A stretch of 64,000 bases of DNA from Thamnidium elegans (taxonomy: Eukaryota > Mucoromycota > Mucoromycetes > Mucorales > Mucoraceae). Made by a program: the position numbers and the translations under genes. Shown here piece after piece: positions 45,882-58,546 of this stretch. The notes below the pieces were generated by a model that was given only the letters and a program-made list of their open reading frames with translations, had not been told where the DNA came from and made no database searches. Numbering within the stretch: the first letter of the stretch is position 1; every line of letters begins with the position of its first letter. The stretch covers positions 1,054,001 through 1,118,000 of the forward strand of contig JAIXMG010000002.1 in assembly GCA_025201345.1 (NCBI GenBank), in the 5' to 3' direction.

Positions 45882-47658
45882 ATGGATAGGTTACTAGGTA
45901 GATCGAGTAACAACTTGGATAATGATAAAAACAAGCCGTTTTATAATAATACCAGACGCCATTATAAGCCATTTCAATCGTCTTCCGCCATTGCGTGGCG
46001 ACGAAGTGTATTATCTCCGGCAAAGGGGGTATTTGCCTTAATTGTCATCGTTTTATTTTATCTCCTACTCTTCCCATCGCCAGAAGTAAAGACAAGCATT
46101 CGACTAAAAGATCAGCCTACATATACCAAACATGATACAACTTGCTCTGTGAAATTATGTAACCCTTTGAACAAGTGCTCTACTTGGTTACCGAATAAAG
46201 TTTACAGTTGGTCCGAGTTTTCGCAAGCTGGTGTATTTCGTGACTTATCAACTATTCAGGTCGAAACTGGTTGCGAATTACGTATTAAAGTAGACGGAAG
46301 AGTAGATGGAGGAGAATGGTTAAATATCAACGGCGGATTAACCGAATGTACCGAGACAGGTTATGGTACTCATTGTCGAAACTTTGTTGACCTTGAACTG
46401 AAAGGTTAGTTTTGTTTTCATGGTTACCTATTCATGAACTTAGTATACGTATATTACATTTAGCTGATATCTTGATCGTGGCAACTCAGATGAGGAATAT
46501 TATGAAAGGTATATCAAAATAAATATTAAGGAGTGTACCTTTTTTTAAAAATATAAAAAATATATATACATGGATAATAGAAAAATCCAGTGAAGGTAAA
46601 GAAATTACCTTGGTTCAACATGCGTCAGAGAAAAGCGAAAGTTTGGATGTTACTTTGATCAGTCAATTTTCTGTCAATCGATTGGATACATTCGCAAAAG
46701 CAATTGAAGTTTGGCAAGGACCCATTTCAGCTGCCATGTAAGAACAACTATAGAGAAAGACCTGTTGCTCCGTACTAATATGCTTGCTATTAGATATCTT
46801 ACAAATGCAAATAATATTGAAGAATTAGTAGATTATTTCAGTGTACAAAAGAACCGAGATACTTATAGTAGAGTCACATTATCATTAGTAAAACCAAATT
46901 ATCTCAGTAACGAGCATTTAGCGTACCCTATTAATCACCTTCGCAACATTGCTATTACCGAATCCTCGACGGAATATATATTTGTTTTAGATGCAGATTT
47001 TGCACCATCTGCTAACCTTTATGAATATATTCGTAGAGATTTGATCCCACTCGTTGCGTATCAAGCCGAAAAGATACCTCCCACCGCCTGGGTTGTGCCT
47101 TGTTTTGCCATTCGCGAAGAGTACAGCCACATCCCAGTACCAATTTCATATGATGAGTTAAGGAAGTTAGTAGGACAAGGTATTGCTTATATAACAGATC
47201 CCGGAGCAGGACATGGACCTACTCTTGCTATTGAGGTTGCATTGGTGAGACCTTTATTACTGGGTAACCCACTAGCATACGAAGTATGTTTTGAATCTCA
47301 ATGGGAACCTTACTATGTTTTGCATCGCTCAGCACCTCTTTACGATGTTCGGTTTAAAAACCAAGGCGGCGACAAGCAATCTCATGCGCTACAATTGAAC
47401 GCTGAAAAATATAGATTTATGGTTTTGCGTGAGGTATTTATGGCCCATAAAGACCATTCCAAAATGGTTTGGCCTGGTGGCGGATTTGAAAAGGCTCAAA
47501 AGGCAATCAAGACATGGAATTATTTCGAAGAATTTATGCGTGAAATAGAGTCTTTATATGGCCGAAACCCTAGATGGCCACGAGGATGTAGCGCTACTGC
47601 CATTGGATGGCAAGATCAAAGAAGAGATACCATTGGGTTGGCCGCTGGTGCTGCGTAG
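45882..47658 (+). CDS. GT49-family (LARGE/B4GAT1-like) type II membrane glycosyltransferase
   Basis: Exons 45882-46404, 46464-46508, 46581-46737 and 46794-47658 give 529 aa. ATG at 45882 (MDRLLG) is the first in frame; the longer frame begins at a non-ATG codon. A single hydrophobic segment (GVFALIVIVLFYLLLF, about 50-65) after a basic N-terminus makes a type II Golgi protein. DADF (308-311) is the metal-binding DxD. YIFVLDADFAPS, VVPCF and GPTLAIEVALV resemble the GT49 domain of LARGE and B4GAT1. Known family activity: beta-1,3- or beta-1,4-glucuronosyl transfer. Mucoromycota walls contain glucuronic-acid polymers, so a wall role is a reasonable inference but not shown. Confidence 0.82.
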
Positions 47659-48267
47659 ACTTGATTAATTATATATCGTGTACCATAAAAAAATAAAGTT
47701 AAACAATTACTGTAATAAAGAAAAAAAATATACTTGAAGGATTTTATCCTCTCAAGTGAAGCTATGCACTCCCTCCTAATTTATTTCTCTGTATGATGAT
47801 TGTCTTTTCTCAATAACTTAACTTTTGGGAAGCAGGGGTTTCTCTTTGTACTGGTTTTTAAAACAAGATATTTTGCTTTCAAAAAGCAGTAATAAGAGTT
47901 GTAATTATTACTGGTGATTTAAGGGCTAGATAAAACTATTACCAATGGAACGACAGGAGGGTACAAGGAGCTCGTAATATGTATAGCCATGTGTGGTGGC
48001 TATCATTAAACTATATGTATATATACAGTAATGCTCTGACTCAAACTTATAGCGATCATTCCAAGGAGTAATTGCCCCCCCTTGGGCTGTGTGAAAATAT
48101 GGAATAACTATTTCTATTTACTGCACGCGTTTAATTATATTTTTCTTTTAATCACAGCTGGAAAACATCAAAGTACAATTTGTTTGTGATACATGAAAAC
48201 ATATTATTTTTTTTATGGTTTATAGTCGAAATGATTTATTGATATGTAACAGTAGATGAAAAAAAAA
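47659..48267. other. 3'-3' spacer GT49 / MGST3
   Basis: 609-bp convergent spacer. A/T-rich with a C7 run near 48076 and no coding-like frame; contains both 3' flanks. Confidence 0.7.
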
Positions 48268-48831
48268 TTAGTTCTTAACAAGAGTATAGACGGTAGTAGC
48301 AGCAGTACCGAGGAGAGTGATGAGACCAAGATAACCGAAAGCACCGCGAAGACGCTTAGAGGGATCACCAGTAGAATAACCACTAACGAAGACCATACGA
48401 CCCAACATGAAGACGGCACCAGCAGCAGCGGAGATCTCGGGGTACTTAATACCACCAACTAATAATAAGGTGTTGTAGATGGGAAGGATTTCGAGAGTAT
48501 TTTGGTGAGCGCGTTGAGTACAGTTGAAAACGTTCTTTTTGGGATCCTTTTCAGCTTCAGACTTTTCTGCGTAAACTAAACCGAGAAAAATCACTTGTCA
48601 ATATATAACCCTTTTCAATTGATGCACATATATACTTACGGTAAGGGTAAGAAACACCAGCAGCCTTACGAGCACCACCAACCTTGGCACCTAAGCTGAA
48701 AACATAAAGTGCACTAGCGACAGCAACACCGAGAACCTTTTGTTTCCGTATTAATATAACCACACCGGTTAGATTTTTAATTAACCTATACTTACATAAC
48801 CGTATTCAGAAGGGATAGTGATAGCAACCAT
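48268..48831 (-). CDS. MGST3: MAPEG-family microsomal glutathione S-transferase 3
   Basis: Exons 48831-48796, 48736-48640 and 48575-48268 give 146 aa (human MGST3 is 152). MVAITIPSEYGYVLG is the N-terminal start of the MGST3/LTC4-synthase branch. VFNCTQRAHQNTLE is the MAPEG signature with the Arg/Asn/Glu pattern of the glutathione site. Four hydrophobic helices are seen. Known role: ER-membrane glutathione transferase or peroxidase acting on lipid hydroperoxides. Codon use is C/G-ending, suggesting strong expression. The first exon encodes only 12 residues. Confidence 0.95.
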
Positions 48832-49557
48832 TTTTTTTAATATGTATAATTAGATTATTAGTGGAAAGAAAAAAGAAAAAAGTAAGACGGCTATATAAGA
48901 GTAATGAAATATTTTATGAACACCGAAAAGTCGCCCGCCGACGAAACTCATTACGCAAGCTTTCGTAATTCTAGCAAACCGTTGCCCAATCAAAAGCGCT
49001 TTAAAGCGAGGATTTCTCGCACCTTCTCTGACGAAAATGGCAAAAATCATAAGCACCCCACTTTTGGACTTGCTGGAAAAAATTAAAGAATTCCGTTGCG
49101 GCCAATGATAAACTTTTTTGCAAGCTCAGGGTTTTTTCTTCTCTTTTTATCACGGCAAAGAAACATTTATTTGATATAAAATTAAGAAACGTAAAGAATC
49201 AAACAATCAGAAAAGTGGCACTTTTTTAAAGGATTTCCGGTATATCAACGCATGTCTTTATTAAGTAGCTGTCATTTTGCTTTTGCTTTTGCTTTTTACG
49301 AAACATCTTAAAAAAGCAACTGGTGTCTGTTTTGTGGATTTTAATTATAAATAATTTGGAAAAAAAAGTCACTGGATATAATACAGAAATAATGACGAAC
49401 AATGGGGTATTATGTTTTTAATATGATCATCTGCTTCACTACAAGTGACTCGTTACACAGTTTAAAAGTTAAAGTCCGGAATAAGTGAGAAAAGGTATTG
49501 TTTATTTAAAGAGCTTCAAAGGTAAACTATATTTTTTACTCGATGGGTGACCTTCAA

Positions 49558-49607
<50 letters not shown>

Positions 49608-50095
49608 GTCATGAATAATGTATTAAGGTACCCTGATTATCGTCCTTTAAACAGTAACTTGATGATTAAAGTTGAAACAAGAGCAGCAGGTCATAAAAAT
49701 GACTCGGAACCGAATAGACCGCTCATACTGCTACTACGTATCTCTGGTCACACATAATGATTGGTTACAGAATAGCACAGTATATCTAAGTAAATGAGAA
49801 TTGTGTGTGTTTTGGGTTGTACGTCATATTGAGAGAATCATTTGATAGAATCAAAGCTATTATTAATCTATAAATATGTATATGTATTTGTATTTTTGGT
49901 AAGGGACTTAGCAGAGAAAGAGGGAGTATACATATTCAAAGGGGTTTAATCGTACAAGTTCAAGTACAGTCATACTTTAGCGGGACCCACATCAGTTTTT
50001 ATTTTTAAATAAAAGCATGCTTCATTCTTGTCTCCTTTTACTTTTTCTTTTAACTTTTTTTAAAAAATATACACAAAGCATTACTTTAAAGAAAA
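48832..50095. other. divergent promoter region, MGST3 / SulP transporter
   Basis: About 1.26 kb. The 48900-49090 part is less A/T-rich and contains a 60-codon plus-strand frame (48904-49086, MKYFMNTEKSPADETHYASF...) that may be promoter sequence or a small protein; I cannot decide. An A45 run lies at 49560-49604. Otherwise no gene. Confidence 0.5.
49560..49604. repeat. A45 homopolymer
   Basis: Uninterrupted run of 45 A in the promoter side of the SulP gene; length likely variable between isolates. Confidence 0.9.
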
Positions 50096-52612
50096 ATGTT
50101 TAAACCGGAAGGCCCAGGGACTCCTAATAGTAAGTGGTGCTACATATATATTTTTTTGTTTTGTTTAAAACTCAATTCTTGCTTTCAGGTACTAGTTCCT
50201 TTCATTTCGAAGACACTGATGAGGAAGAGTTACAACATCGCAATGCCTTGTCAGAAACACAAGCTTTGTTAAGTTTAGAGGACCAAGTTCCACGTTATTT
50301 AACTTCTTCGCCTCGTAAGTAAGAAATTGATTGGTTGATATAGAATGAATTAAATAACAATGCGCGCATTTTTCATGCATAGTGCCTTCAGTGAGGTTAA
50401 GTGATGAAACTCCCAAAGATGCTTGGAGCACTTTAAAAATTCGCTCAAAGTATTACTTACCTATATTGCAATGGTTACCACAGTATAATAGACAATTATT
50501 TTTGGGTGATTGTTTAGCTGGAATTACCTTAGCATGTTTGTTGATCCCACAAGGTTTGTCGTATGCAACCGCTCTGTGTAAACTGGACGCAATTCATGGT
50601 TTATACGGTATTGCATTCCCGGCTATTTCGTATGCGTTCTTTGGTATGTCAAGGTAAATAGAGTGTTTGTTAAATCGTATAGAATAGTAAATAAATAACA
50701 ATAAAAAAATGTCTTGATAGACAAATGTCAGTGGGACCTGAAGCGACTTTAGCTCTTTTGATCGGTTCTTCTATTGCACAACAAGAGCATATTAAATCGG
50801 ATGATTATGAAATTGATCCACTGGCTTGGTCTTGTCTTATGACACTCTTTGTGGGTATTTTCACTTTCCTTCTCGGCATATTCCGACTTGGTTTCTTGGA
50901 TAGTCTCATGAGTAGAGCTCTTTTACGTGGCTTTATTAGCGGTGTAGCACTCGTGGTTATGGTTCAACAAGGCATCACCCTTTTGGGTTTAGTCGAAAGA
51001 AGTCAAAGCTGGGGAATCTCAGAAGCATCTACAACTGTTGAAAGACTTTACTTCTTGGTGAAAAATGTAAAATATGCACATGGTTTATCATCTGCTGTGT
51101 CTGTTGTAGCCGTTACCATTTTATTGAATATGCGCATCGTCAAATCGAAATATGGCCAAACTAAGAAATGGTTTCAACTGTTCCCTGATGTATTGGTAGT
51201 TGTAGTTGTATCTATTTTGTTAACTTACTTTTTTGATTGGGAAAACAAAGGCTTAGCTATTCTTGGTAAGATTGACAGTGCCGGTATTCCACTTCCTTCT
51301 ATTCCTACTTTCCCTCCAAACAAACACATGAAGGATTTACTGGTTACTTCTGCCATGATTGCTGTCATCGGTTTTGTGGAATCTATCGTTATTGCAAAGA
51401 TCTATTCTAGTAAACACAACTACTCTGTAAGTGCGAACAGAGAATTGGTTGCCTTGGGTGTTGCAAATGTATTCAGTGGTTTATTTCAAGGGATTCCCGC
51501 TTTTGGATCGGTAAGGACAAATAAATCTGAATAAAATATAAACTCATTTATTACATAATAGGTGTCCCGTAGTAAAATTAATGACAAAGCTGGTGCGCGT
51601 ACTCAGATGGCTTGTCTTGTAACTGGCTTCATTGCTCTATTGGCTATTCTATTCTTATTGCCTTATTTTCATTATCTACCAAAGGCAGTATTATCTTCTA
51701 TTATCTTTGTAGCAGTGTTATCACTTCTTTCAGAACTTCCAGAAGATTTGCACTTTATTTTTAAGATTGGAGCTTGGAGAGATTTAGCCTTATTAATGAT
51801 TACTTTCTTTGCAACCATTATTATCTCCCTTGAGTTCGGAACTTTGTTGGCTGTAACCTTATCACTTCTTTTGACTATCCGCGAAACAAGCTATCCTAGA
51901 ATATCAATTATGGTAAGTAAAAAACTTCTATAAACGGATATTTTTTTTTTTGTGACTAGGATAAAACATGTATGACTAACAAGCAATTTTTCCATCTTTT
52001 TTTTTTTTTTTATCTTGGGCTGTCATATCTCCAGGGTCGTGTGAAAGGATCAGTAAATAAATTTAAGCCTATTCAAGATGATCCAACAGAGATAGAACAT
52101 TTACAAGATGTATTAATTGTTCGTATTGAAGAAGCATTATTCTTTGCAAATACAGGTAAATATCTAGTACTGTTTTCTTTTTCATGCTAAAGCATCTTTT
52201 TTTTTTAATCCAAAATAGGTCAGTTGAAAGACCGATTAAGACGTTTAGAAATGTTTGGGGATATGTCTATTCATCCTTCTGAGAGTCCTCGAAGAAGCGA
52301 GTCATTATATACTATCTTTGATGTTAGTAGTATGCCTTCTATAGATGCTAGGTAAGGGATTCAATAATATTCAACTACAAATTCTAACGCATTTAAAACA
52401 ATAGCGCTATTCAAATTTTCTATGAAATTGTGGAGGCGTACAAAGCAAGATCAGTTGAAGTTTACTTTGTTCGACTTAGAGAACAGCCTTTTGCCATGTT
52501 CAGAAAATCTGGTTTATTATATTTAGTTGGTCAAGACCACGTATTTAGAAAAGTACCTGAAGCTATAGAAGCAATTGAACTAGATATATCAAAGCGGGGT
52601 ATTGTTTATTAA
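50096..52612 (+). CDS. SulP/SLC26-family sulfate (anion) transporter with C-terminal STAS domain
   Basis: Exons 50096-50129, 50189-50314, 50383-50653, 50721-51510, 51562-51912, 52035-52155, 52219-52351 and 52405-52612 give 677 aa. After a short acidic N-terminus, GDCLAGITLACLLIPQGLSY is the SulP family signature in TM1. There are 10-14 hydrophobic segments through residue about 525, including the conserved SRSKINDKAGARTQMA loop. The STAS domain covers about 560-670 (VLIVRIEEALFFANTGQLKD ... FDVSSMPSIDASAIQIF). Known function: transport of sulfate or related anions across plasma or endomembranes. A vacuolar-type SulP (related to yeast Ypr003c) is possible; sequence alone does not fix location or substrate. 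Confidence 0.93.
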
Positions 52613-52863
52613 ATAAAAGAGACAAACGGAGTTTATAATGACTCTTATTTGAGCCATCTTACATCTCCATATTTATCATATCGACCACTTTGTTCGAAAA
52701 TGATTGGATTATCAAAAACATTCCATCCATCTTTTAATCTACTTCTTAAATTGAATCACCGATAAATTTGAGGCAAGCCACCATATTAAAGCAAGACGAT
52801 TTTTCTAATTTTTCACATTTTTCTTTAACTTTTTTTTTTTCATTAAAATTAAATATATTTAAT
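52613..52863. other. short spacer SulP / SHMT
   Basis: 251 bp, carries the SHMT promoter; TTTAACTTTTTTTTTT tract directly before the start. Nothing else seen. Confidence 0.6.
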
Positions 52864-54329
52864 ATGTCTGTTAAGCCTACTGATTCCTGGAACACCTGTC
52901 TCAACACCACTCTTGAACAAGAGGATAAGGAAATCTATGATATTGTTGAAAATGAGAAGCTTAGACAATGGTCTGGTTTAGAACTTATTGCTTCTGAGGT
53001 ATGTATAAAATGTGTTTCAAAGAGAAAAAAAGTGTATGAGAAATTAACGCGTCTTATTAGAACTTTACCTCTCAAGCTGTTATTGAAGCCAACGGTACTG
53101 CTTTAACCAACAAGTATTCCGAAGGTCTTCCCGGTGCTCGTTACTATGGTGGTAACGAGTTCATTGATGAACTCGAAATTCTTTGTCAAAAGCGTGCTTT
53201 GGCTGCTTTCGGTTTAAACCCTGAACAATGGGGTGTTAACGTTCAACCTTATTCCGGTTCTACTGCTAACTTTGCTGCTTTAACTGCTTTAATTCAACCT
53301 CAGGATCGTCTTATGGGTCTTGATCTTCCCTCAGGTGGTCATTTAACTCACGGTTATCAAACCGCCAAGAAGAAGATCTCTTCCTCTTCTATCTACTTTG
53401 CTTCTATGCCTTATCAAGTTGATCCCACTACTGGTTTAGTCGACTATAAGCGCCTTGAAGAAAATGCTGCTCTTTTCCGTCCCCAATTGTTGATTTGTGG
53501 TGCCTCTGCTTACCCCGCTGAATGGGAATATGATACTATGCGTAAGGTCGCTGATCAACATGGTGCTTACCTCATGTGTGATATGGCTCATATCTCTGGT
53601 TTGATTGCCGGTAAGGAAGCCATCTCTCCTTTCGATTTCTGTGATATTGTCACCACCACCACCCACAAGACTCTTCGTGGTCCTCGTGCTGGTTTGATCT
53701 TCTTCCGTCGTGATAAGGGTGATAAGCTCGAATCTCGTGTCAACCAAGCTGTCTTCCCCTCTTGTCAAGGTGGTCCCCACAACAATACTATTGCTGCCGT
53801 TGCTGTTGCCTTGAAGCAAGCTGCTTCTCCCGAATTCAAGCAATATGCTAAACAAGTTCGTGCTAACGCTTTAAAGCTCGCTGAATGTCTTACTGGTTAT
53901 GGCTACAAGTTGGCCACTGGTACCACTGTCAACCATTTGATTCTTTGGGATTTAAAGCCTCAAAAGTTGACTGGTTCTAAGGTCGAACGTATCTGTGATA
54001 TGGTTCACATCACCATTAACAAGAACTCCATTGCTGGTGATAAGTCTGCTGTCACTCCCGGTGGTGTCCGTCTCGGTACATCTGCTTTGACCTCTCGTTC
54101 TTTCAAGGAAGAGGACTTTGTCAAGGTTGCTGAGTTCCTCCACAGAATTGTTCAAATTGCTTTGGATGTCCAAGAGAAGTGTGGTTCCAAGTTGATGAAG
54201 GATTTCGTTGCTGCCCTTGAAGGTAACCAAGAAGTTGCTCAATTGAAGAAGGAAGTTGTTGAGTTTGCTCGTGCTTTCCCTATGCCTGGTTTCGATGCTA
54301 CCAAGATCAAGGCTACTGTTACCATCTAA
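52864..54329 (+). CDS. SHM2: serine hydroxymethyltransferase, cytosolic type
   Basis: Exons 52864-52998 and 53061-54329 give 467 aa. [14 protein letters not shown] carries the pyridoxal-phosphate Lys248. [15 protein letters not shown] and [12 protein letters not shown] are family motifs. No mitochondrial presequence (starts [13 protein letters not shown]), so the cytosolic isozyme is likely. Known reaction: serine plus tetrahydrofolate to glycine plus 5,10-methylene-THF, feeding purine, thymidylate and methionine synthesis. Optimised C/G-ending codons indicate high expression. A T10A12 tract follows at 54371-54392. Confidence 0.98.
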
Positions 54330-55338
54330 ATAATATATCTCTAAGCTTTCCTTTTTATGATGGTTGCTTCTTTTTTTTTTAAAAAAAAAAAAGCACGTTC
54401 AACACTCTCACCAGCATTCAATTAGAAAAAAAATCAATTTCTTTTATCCCCCAAAAAAATTCACCCTCTCTCTTGTAAAAAGTTCAACACGTTTTTGTAT
54501 AATAAAAAAATATATATAATAAGTAAGGATATTTTGTATACTGTTGCATGTGTGTTAAGTAATTAGCTTTAAAAGGAAAAAGAAAATATATAATATTTTT
54601 TATTATTAAGACGAAAAAGGGGAACGATATGTACACTCTAATCTAATAATTTTTTCTTAAATTCAGATATTCCAAATATAAACTTAGGTGTAAACGTCGA
54701 TTACCAAGTTCCTAAAAGTTCGTATTAGCATGCATTTATTTTTTTGATAATTGTCATATCGCATCATTCCCATATAAAAAAAATGCAATGAGCATGTTAT
54801 CATGATGTATTATCCTAAGTGAATGATAAAAGTAAATGTAAGTTTAACTACTGTAAATGATGGACATCTAGATCAAATTTATATTTAGATATCTTATATG
54901 TACTAATGTAAAGCAATCTTTATAACGGAAATCATGTACGTGAATTAAGAGTAAACGACATTCTTGCGTAGATAAATAAGCTGTGTTCATACGTACTAAA
55001 CCCTGTCCTCACTAAAACCCTCTTCATGAGGTAAAAAAAACTTGAAAGGGAAGAGGACCAAAGGGTAGTATCAGCTTGAAAATATAGCGGCACCAGCTGT
55101 GACCAAAAACGATAGAAACATTACTAGTAAGCGCTATTCAGAGTTCAAGTAGAATAAGGGCCCAAGCAGAGCAAGAATTTAATAGCCGTCTGACTGCCAG
55201 AGCAATGTATTTCTATAAAATAAGTAAAATTGAGTATCATATATGAAAATTTTCTTTTTTATATATGAAACTGATACTTTCCGCCTTTTTTTTTTCTTGT
55301 TTGAATATAGAGATACACTTGCCAGTTAATTATGACGA

Positions 55339-55369
<31 letters not shown>

Positions 55370-56115
55370 GTTTATATACGCAGCAGTTAGTTTGGTTATC
55401 GTTATATTCTTTGTCTGAAAAATTTATAGCTGATGACAGTTTAAGTAGAGAGGATCATTGATCTAATAAACTATCCAAAAAATAATATGTGTTAATATTT
55501 AAAAGAATGAAGATTTAAGTATAATGAAATGGTACCAATTCCAGAACATAACTTAATATGACAACATCTATGTTGCTTAGCTTTACAATATATATATATT
55601 ATTAACATACATTTATTACTCTTATTTCAAATTTTTCTACCTAAAATGTACCAAAGGTTTTCAAGTGTATTTAAATCCGGATTTTGAATGATATAGTTTA
55701 TTTATAAAAACCAATGATTACTTTTTACTCAGAGTTATACAATTGCTCATAATAGTTTATCAGAAAGTGTCCAATATTCGCTGTAATATTTTTCTTATAT
55801 TACAAATATATTTTTTGTTGCAGGTAGATATCTAAATCATTCACGTTCCTTTCTATTTTACTGGCCCCTTTTCTTTTTTTTTTTTCGCTCAGTCATCCGC
55901 AAATCCTTTAAGTATCGCTCCGGGCGGCCAAATTAAAAGTATACATGTACTTATGGTCTGCAAAGGTACATAGTAACAATTCGTGTAAATTAAAATATTT
56001 TATTAATTTTTTTTTATACTGAGATACACAAATCAAACTTTAAGGCAGACCATTGAAGTATTGTTGGTTATTCCAGTTGACGAACTTCTACGCGTGCATA
56101 CTTTCACTAATTACC

Positions 56116-56187
56116 GCTTATACTGCTTACATCACTTATACTCCTTACACAACTTATGCCACTTATGTCACTAACATCACCAATTAT
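56116..56187 (+). repeat. 9-nt-period degenerate minisatellite, Tyr-Thr-rich if translated
   Basis: Eight consecutive 9-nt units of the type (A/G)CT-TA(T/C)-NNN. In the plus frame they read x-Tyr-x triplets (six with Tyr in the middle position). The open frame around it starts at TTG, not ATG, so it is not called a gene. Confidence 0.6.
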
Positions 56188-57241
56188 TCCGATCTAGTTA
56201 TCGCCTGTCGTTTACCCGAGGTGAATCTCATCTTCGGAATGGGGGGGGGGAGGTAAGCTCAAATTATTCGTTTCATTCTTTCATATATTAACCTTTTTAT
56301 TTCTTTGTTTCCTTCATTCTGTCTCTTCGTTCTGTCTATCCCTTTTGCTATTTTTTATTTATTTTTAGGACTATTTTTTTAAGGTGTTGGAACACAAACT
56401 TATTCCCATCATTTTAACTGAAATAAGTTATGTCTCACAAATAAACTTTCGTACCAAGAATCAGTAATACATAAGCACCTATTATTGGCCTTAGTCAGAA
56501 CTAACTATGGATTCAAACAATCCCGTTTGTTTCTTGACGTGAAACAAACTTAAAATATCAACATTTGATCATTGTATAATAAGATTTTTTTATATATGCG
56601 TATGTATTACAGGCGATAATATTTTTGCAGATTTTGACGCAAAGTTATGCTCTGTAAGCGTAATTAAATACAAAGCCCTTCTTTTTACAATACTCCATTA
56701 TTTATGTTAGTTATCCTAAATGTAGCTATTTAAAATCGATGGCATGATAATTTTCCTGCGGAAAATCTTTGTATTGAATACGGTACCACGATTCCTCCAT
56801 ACAATTTTTTCTGTCGTTGTTTCATATCAGTAATGTAGGTACTGTGCATCTGTATTCTGTATGTTCTTACCACTTATGGTTATTTCTGTCTTCATGTGAC
56901 CTACCCTTACCTTCAGGAAATCATTTTTATCTACTACCTATTATTATTTTTTCCTATTCACTATACGCTACATGTATTAAATATGCTATCGTACTTACGG
57001 ATAGAAACTTTTCCAGCTGTCCAAGTTAGCAAGGTTTAAAACACGAAGAGGATACATACGAAAATAGAAATTCCCGGGAAACAAAATAAAACGTTTCCTT
57101 GTGTACAAGGAATCGGGTTTAATGTAACATTCTATTATGTAGTTAAAAAAAATTCTCTGATCAGTAGAGGAATGATTTTCATAAAAGTAGCACAAATAGG
57201 TTAAAGAGCGGTCGGTATGCAGTAATAATCTTCCAGAATTA

Positions 57242-57281
<40 letters not shown>

Positions 57282-58471
57282 TCAGTTAGTAGGGACAGGA
57301 ATAGATCAAAGCTATGACCACCCAGGAAACTATAATAAGAATATATAAAATATTTTTGTGTTGCCCGATTTCAAAGTAAGAGTAGGGCAGTGTACAACAA
57401 GGCGAAAAAAAGCGGTTGATCATACGATGATGAACACCAAATTTTTCATAATAGTTTAATTGAGGAGGATAACACGTGCGCGTTAACAAAACTATATATC
57501 TACCCTTGACTTATACAGTAGTGACAAAGTAAATAAAGGGACCAGTAAGGGAAATAGAAGTATGCTTAACTACCCATGTACATAAGTAACACTATATTTA
57601 AATTATCTGCACGTTTTTATAAGGATAAAAAAGTTTTTTGTTTTTGTTTTGTTATAAAAGCATTGGTATGTTGCGGTAATGTATTAAAATGGAAATACGT
57701 TATATATTCGGCCTTATGAACGCGATAGGTCTTAGAAAATTTAGTAGCGCGATTTTTCTTGCCTTGAATTAGATGACTTTTTATTAAAATTCGTCTCGAA
57801 AATTTTTTTAGGGTGTGTGCATATTTTACGAGAGGTAATTAAAAAAAATATATATTGGGGATCGGATTAATGTTAAACGTTCATCGGTAGGACAACCATT
57901 GAATGACATAAAATAGAGCGCATTTTATGTTTGACATGCATCCTATATATATATATATATTTTTTTTTTTTGAAAATAATGATAATAAATAAAAGTGTGA
58001 CAATATTTTATTTTTTTTTCGTGAAAAAAAGTATCCCAGAAAATATAAATATCGAAAATAAATTCGAACGCCTTTTTTCTTTTTATAATTTTTGTTATTT
58101 TTTCTTTTATTTTTTCGGTAACCGATTTTTTGTCGTTGTAATATACGAGCACTATAATAGAATTATACCCTCAGGTTGATAAAAAAACGTTAGTACATTA
58201 AAGTAGATACTCATATATAGTATACTGAACACCAATTTACTCTTAATAGATTAACTCTTGAAATAACTATTGTTTATGGATTTATGACACTTTTTTATTC
58301 GAAAGAAAAAAAAAATACAGTCGCAAAATCAATAATTTTCAATTAAAATTGACCTATCTGGTATCTAGGTCGACATTAATCTGCTGTTGCTTTGCGACCA
58401 ACTACTGGTTGACATCGAACGACATGATCACTTTAGCAAACGATACAAGCTGTTATCCTCAGGCTGAATTT

Positions 58472-58546
58472 AGAAGACCTAGGCCAGTCTATCCTAGACC
58501 TCCTCCACGACCAGATCCTCCTCCTACACCATCACCACCATCGTGA
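58472..58546 (+). other. GC-enriched proline-rich coding-like island
   Basis: The frame ends in a run of Arg/Pro (RRPRPVYPRPPPRPDPPPTP, then SPPS and TGA at 58544-58546). An acceptor-like CTAG|G lies at about 58377, but no ATG starts the frame and a competing frame is also open. It may be a relic or orphan last exon. The GC content is far above its surroundings. Confidence 0.3.

Noticed and set aside
56500..56540. GGATTCAAAC looked like a tRNA B-box complement
   Set aside because: No complementary T-stem or acceptor stem around it; no tRNA fold.
56817..57029. Hydrophobic 70-codon frame in the desert
   Set aside because: No ATG context or conserved pattern; expected by chance in a long A/T-rich region.
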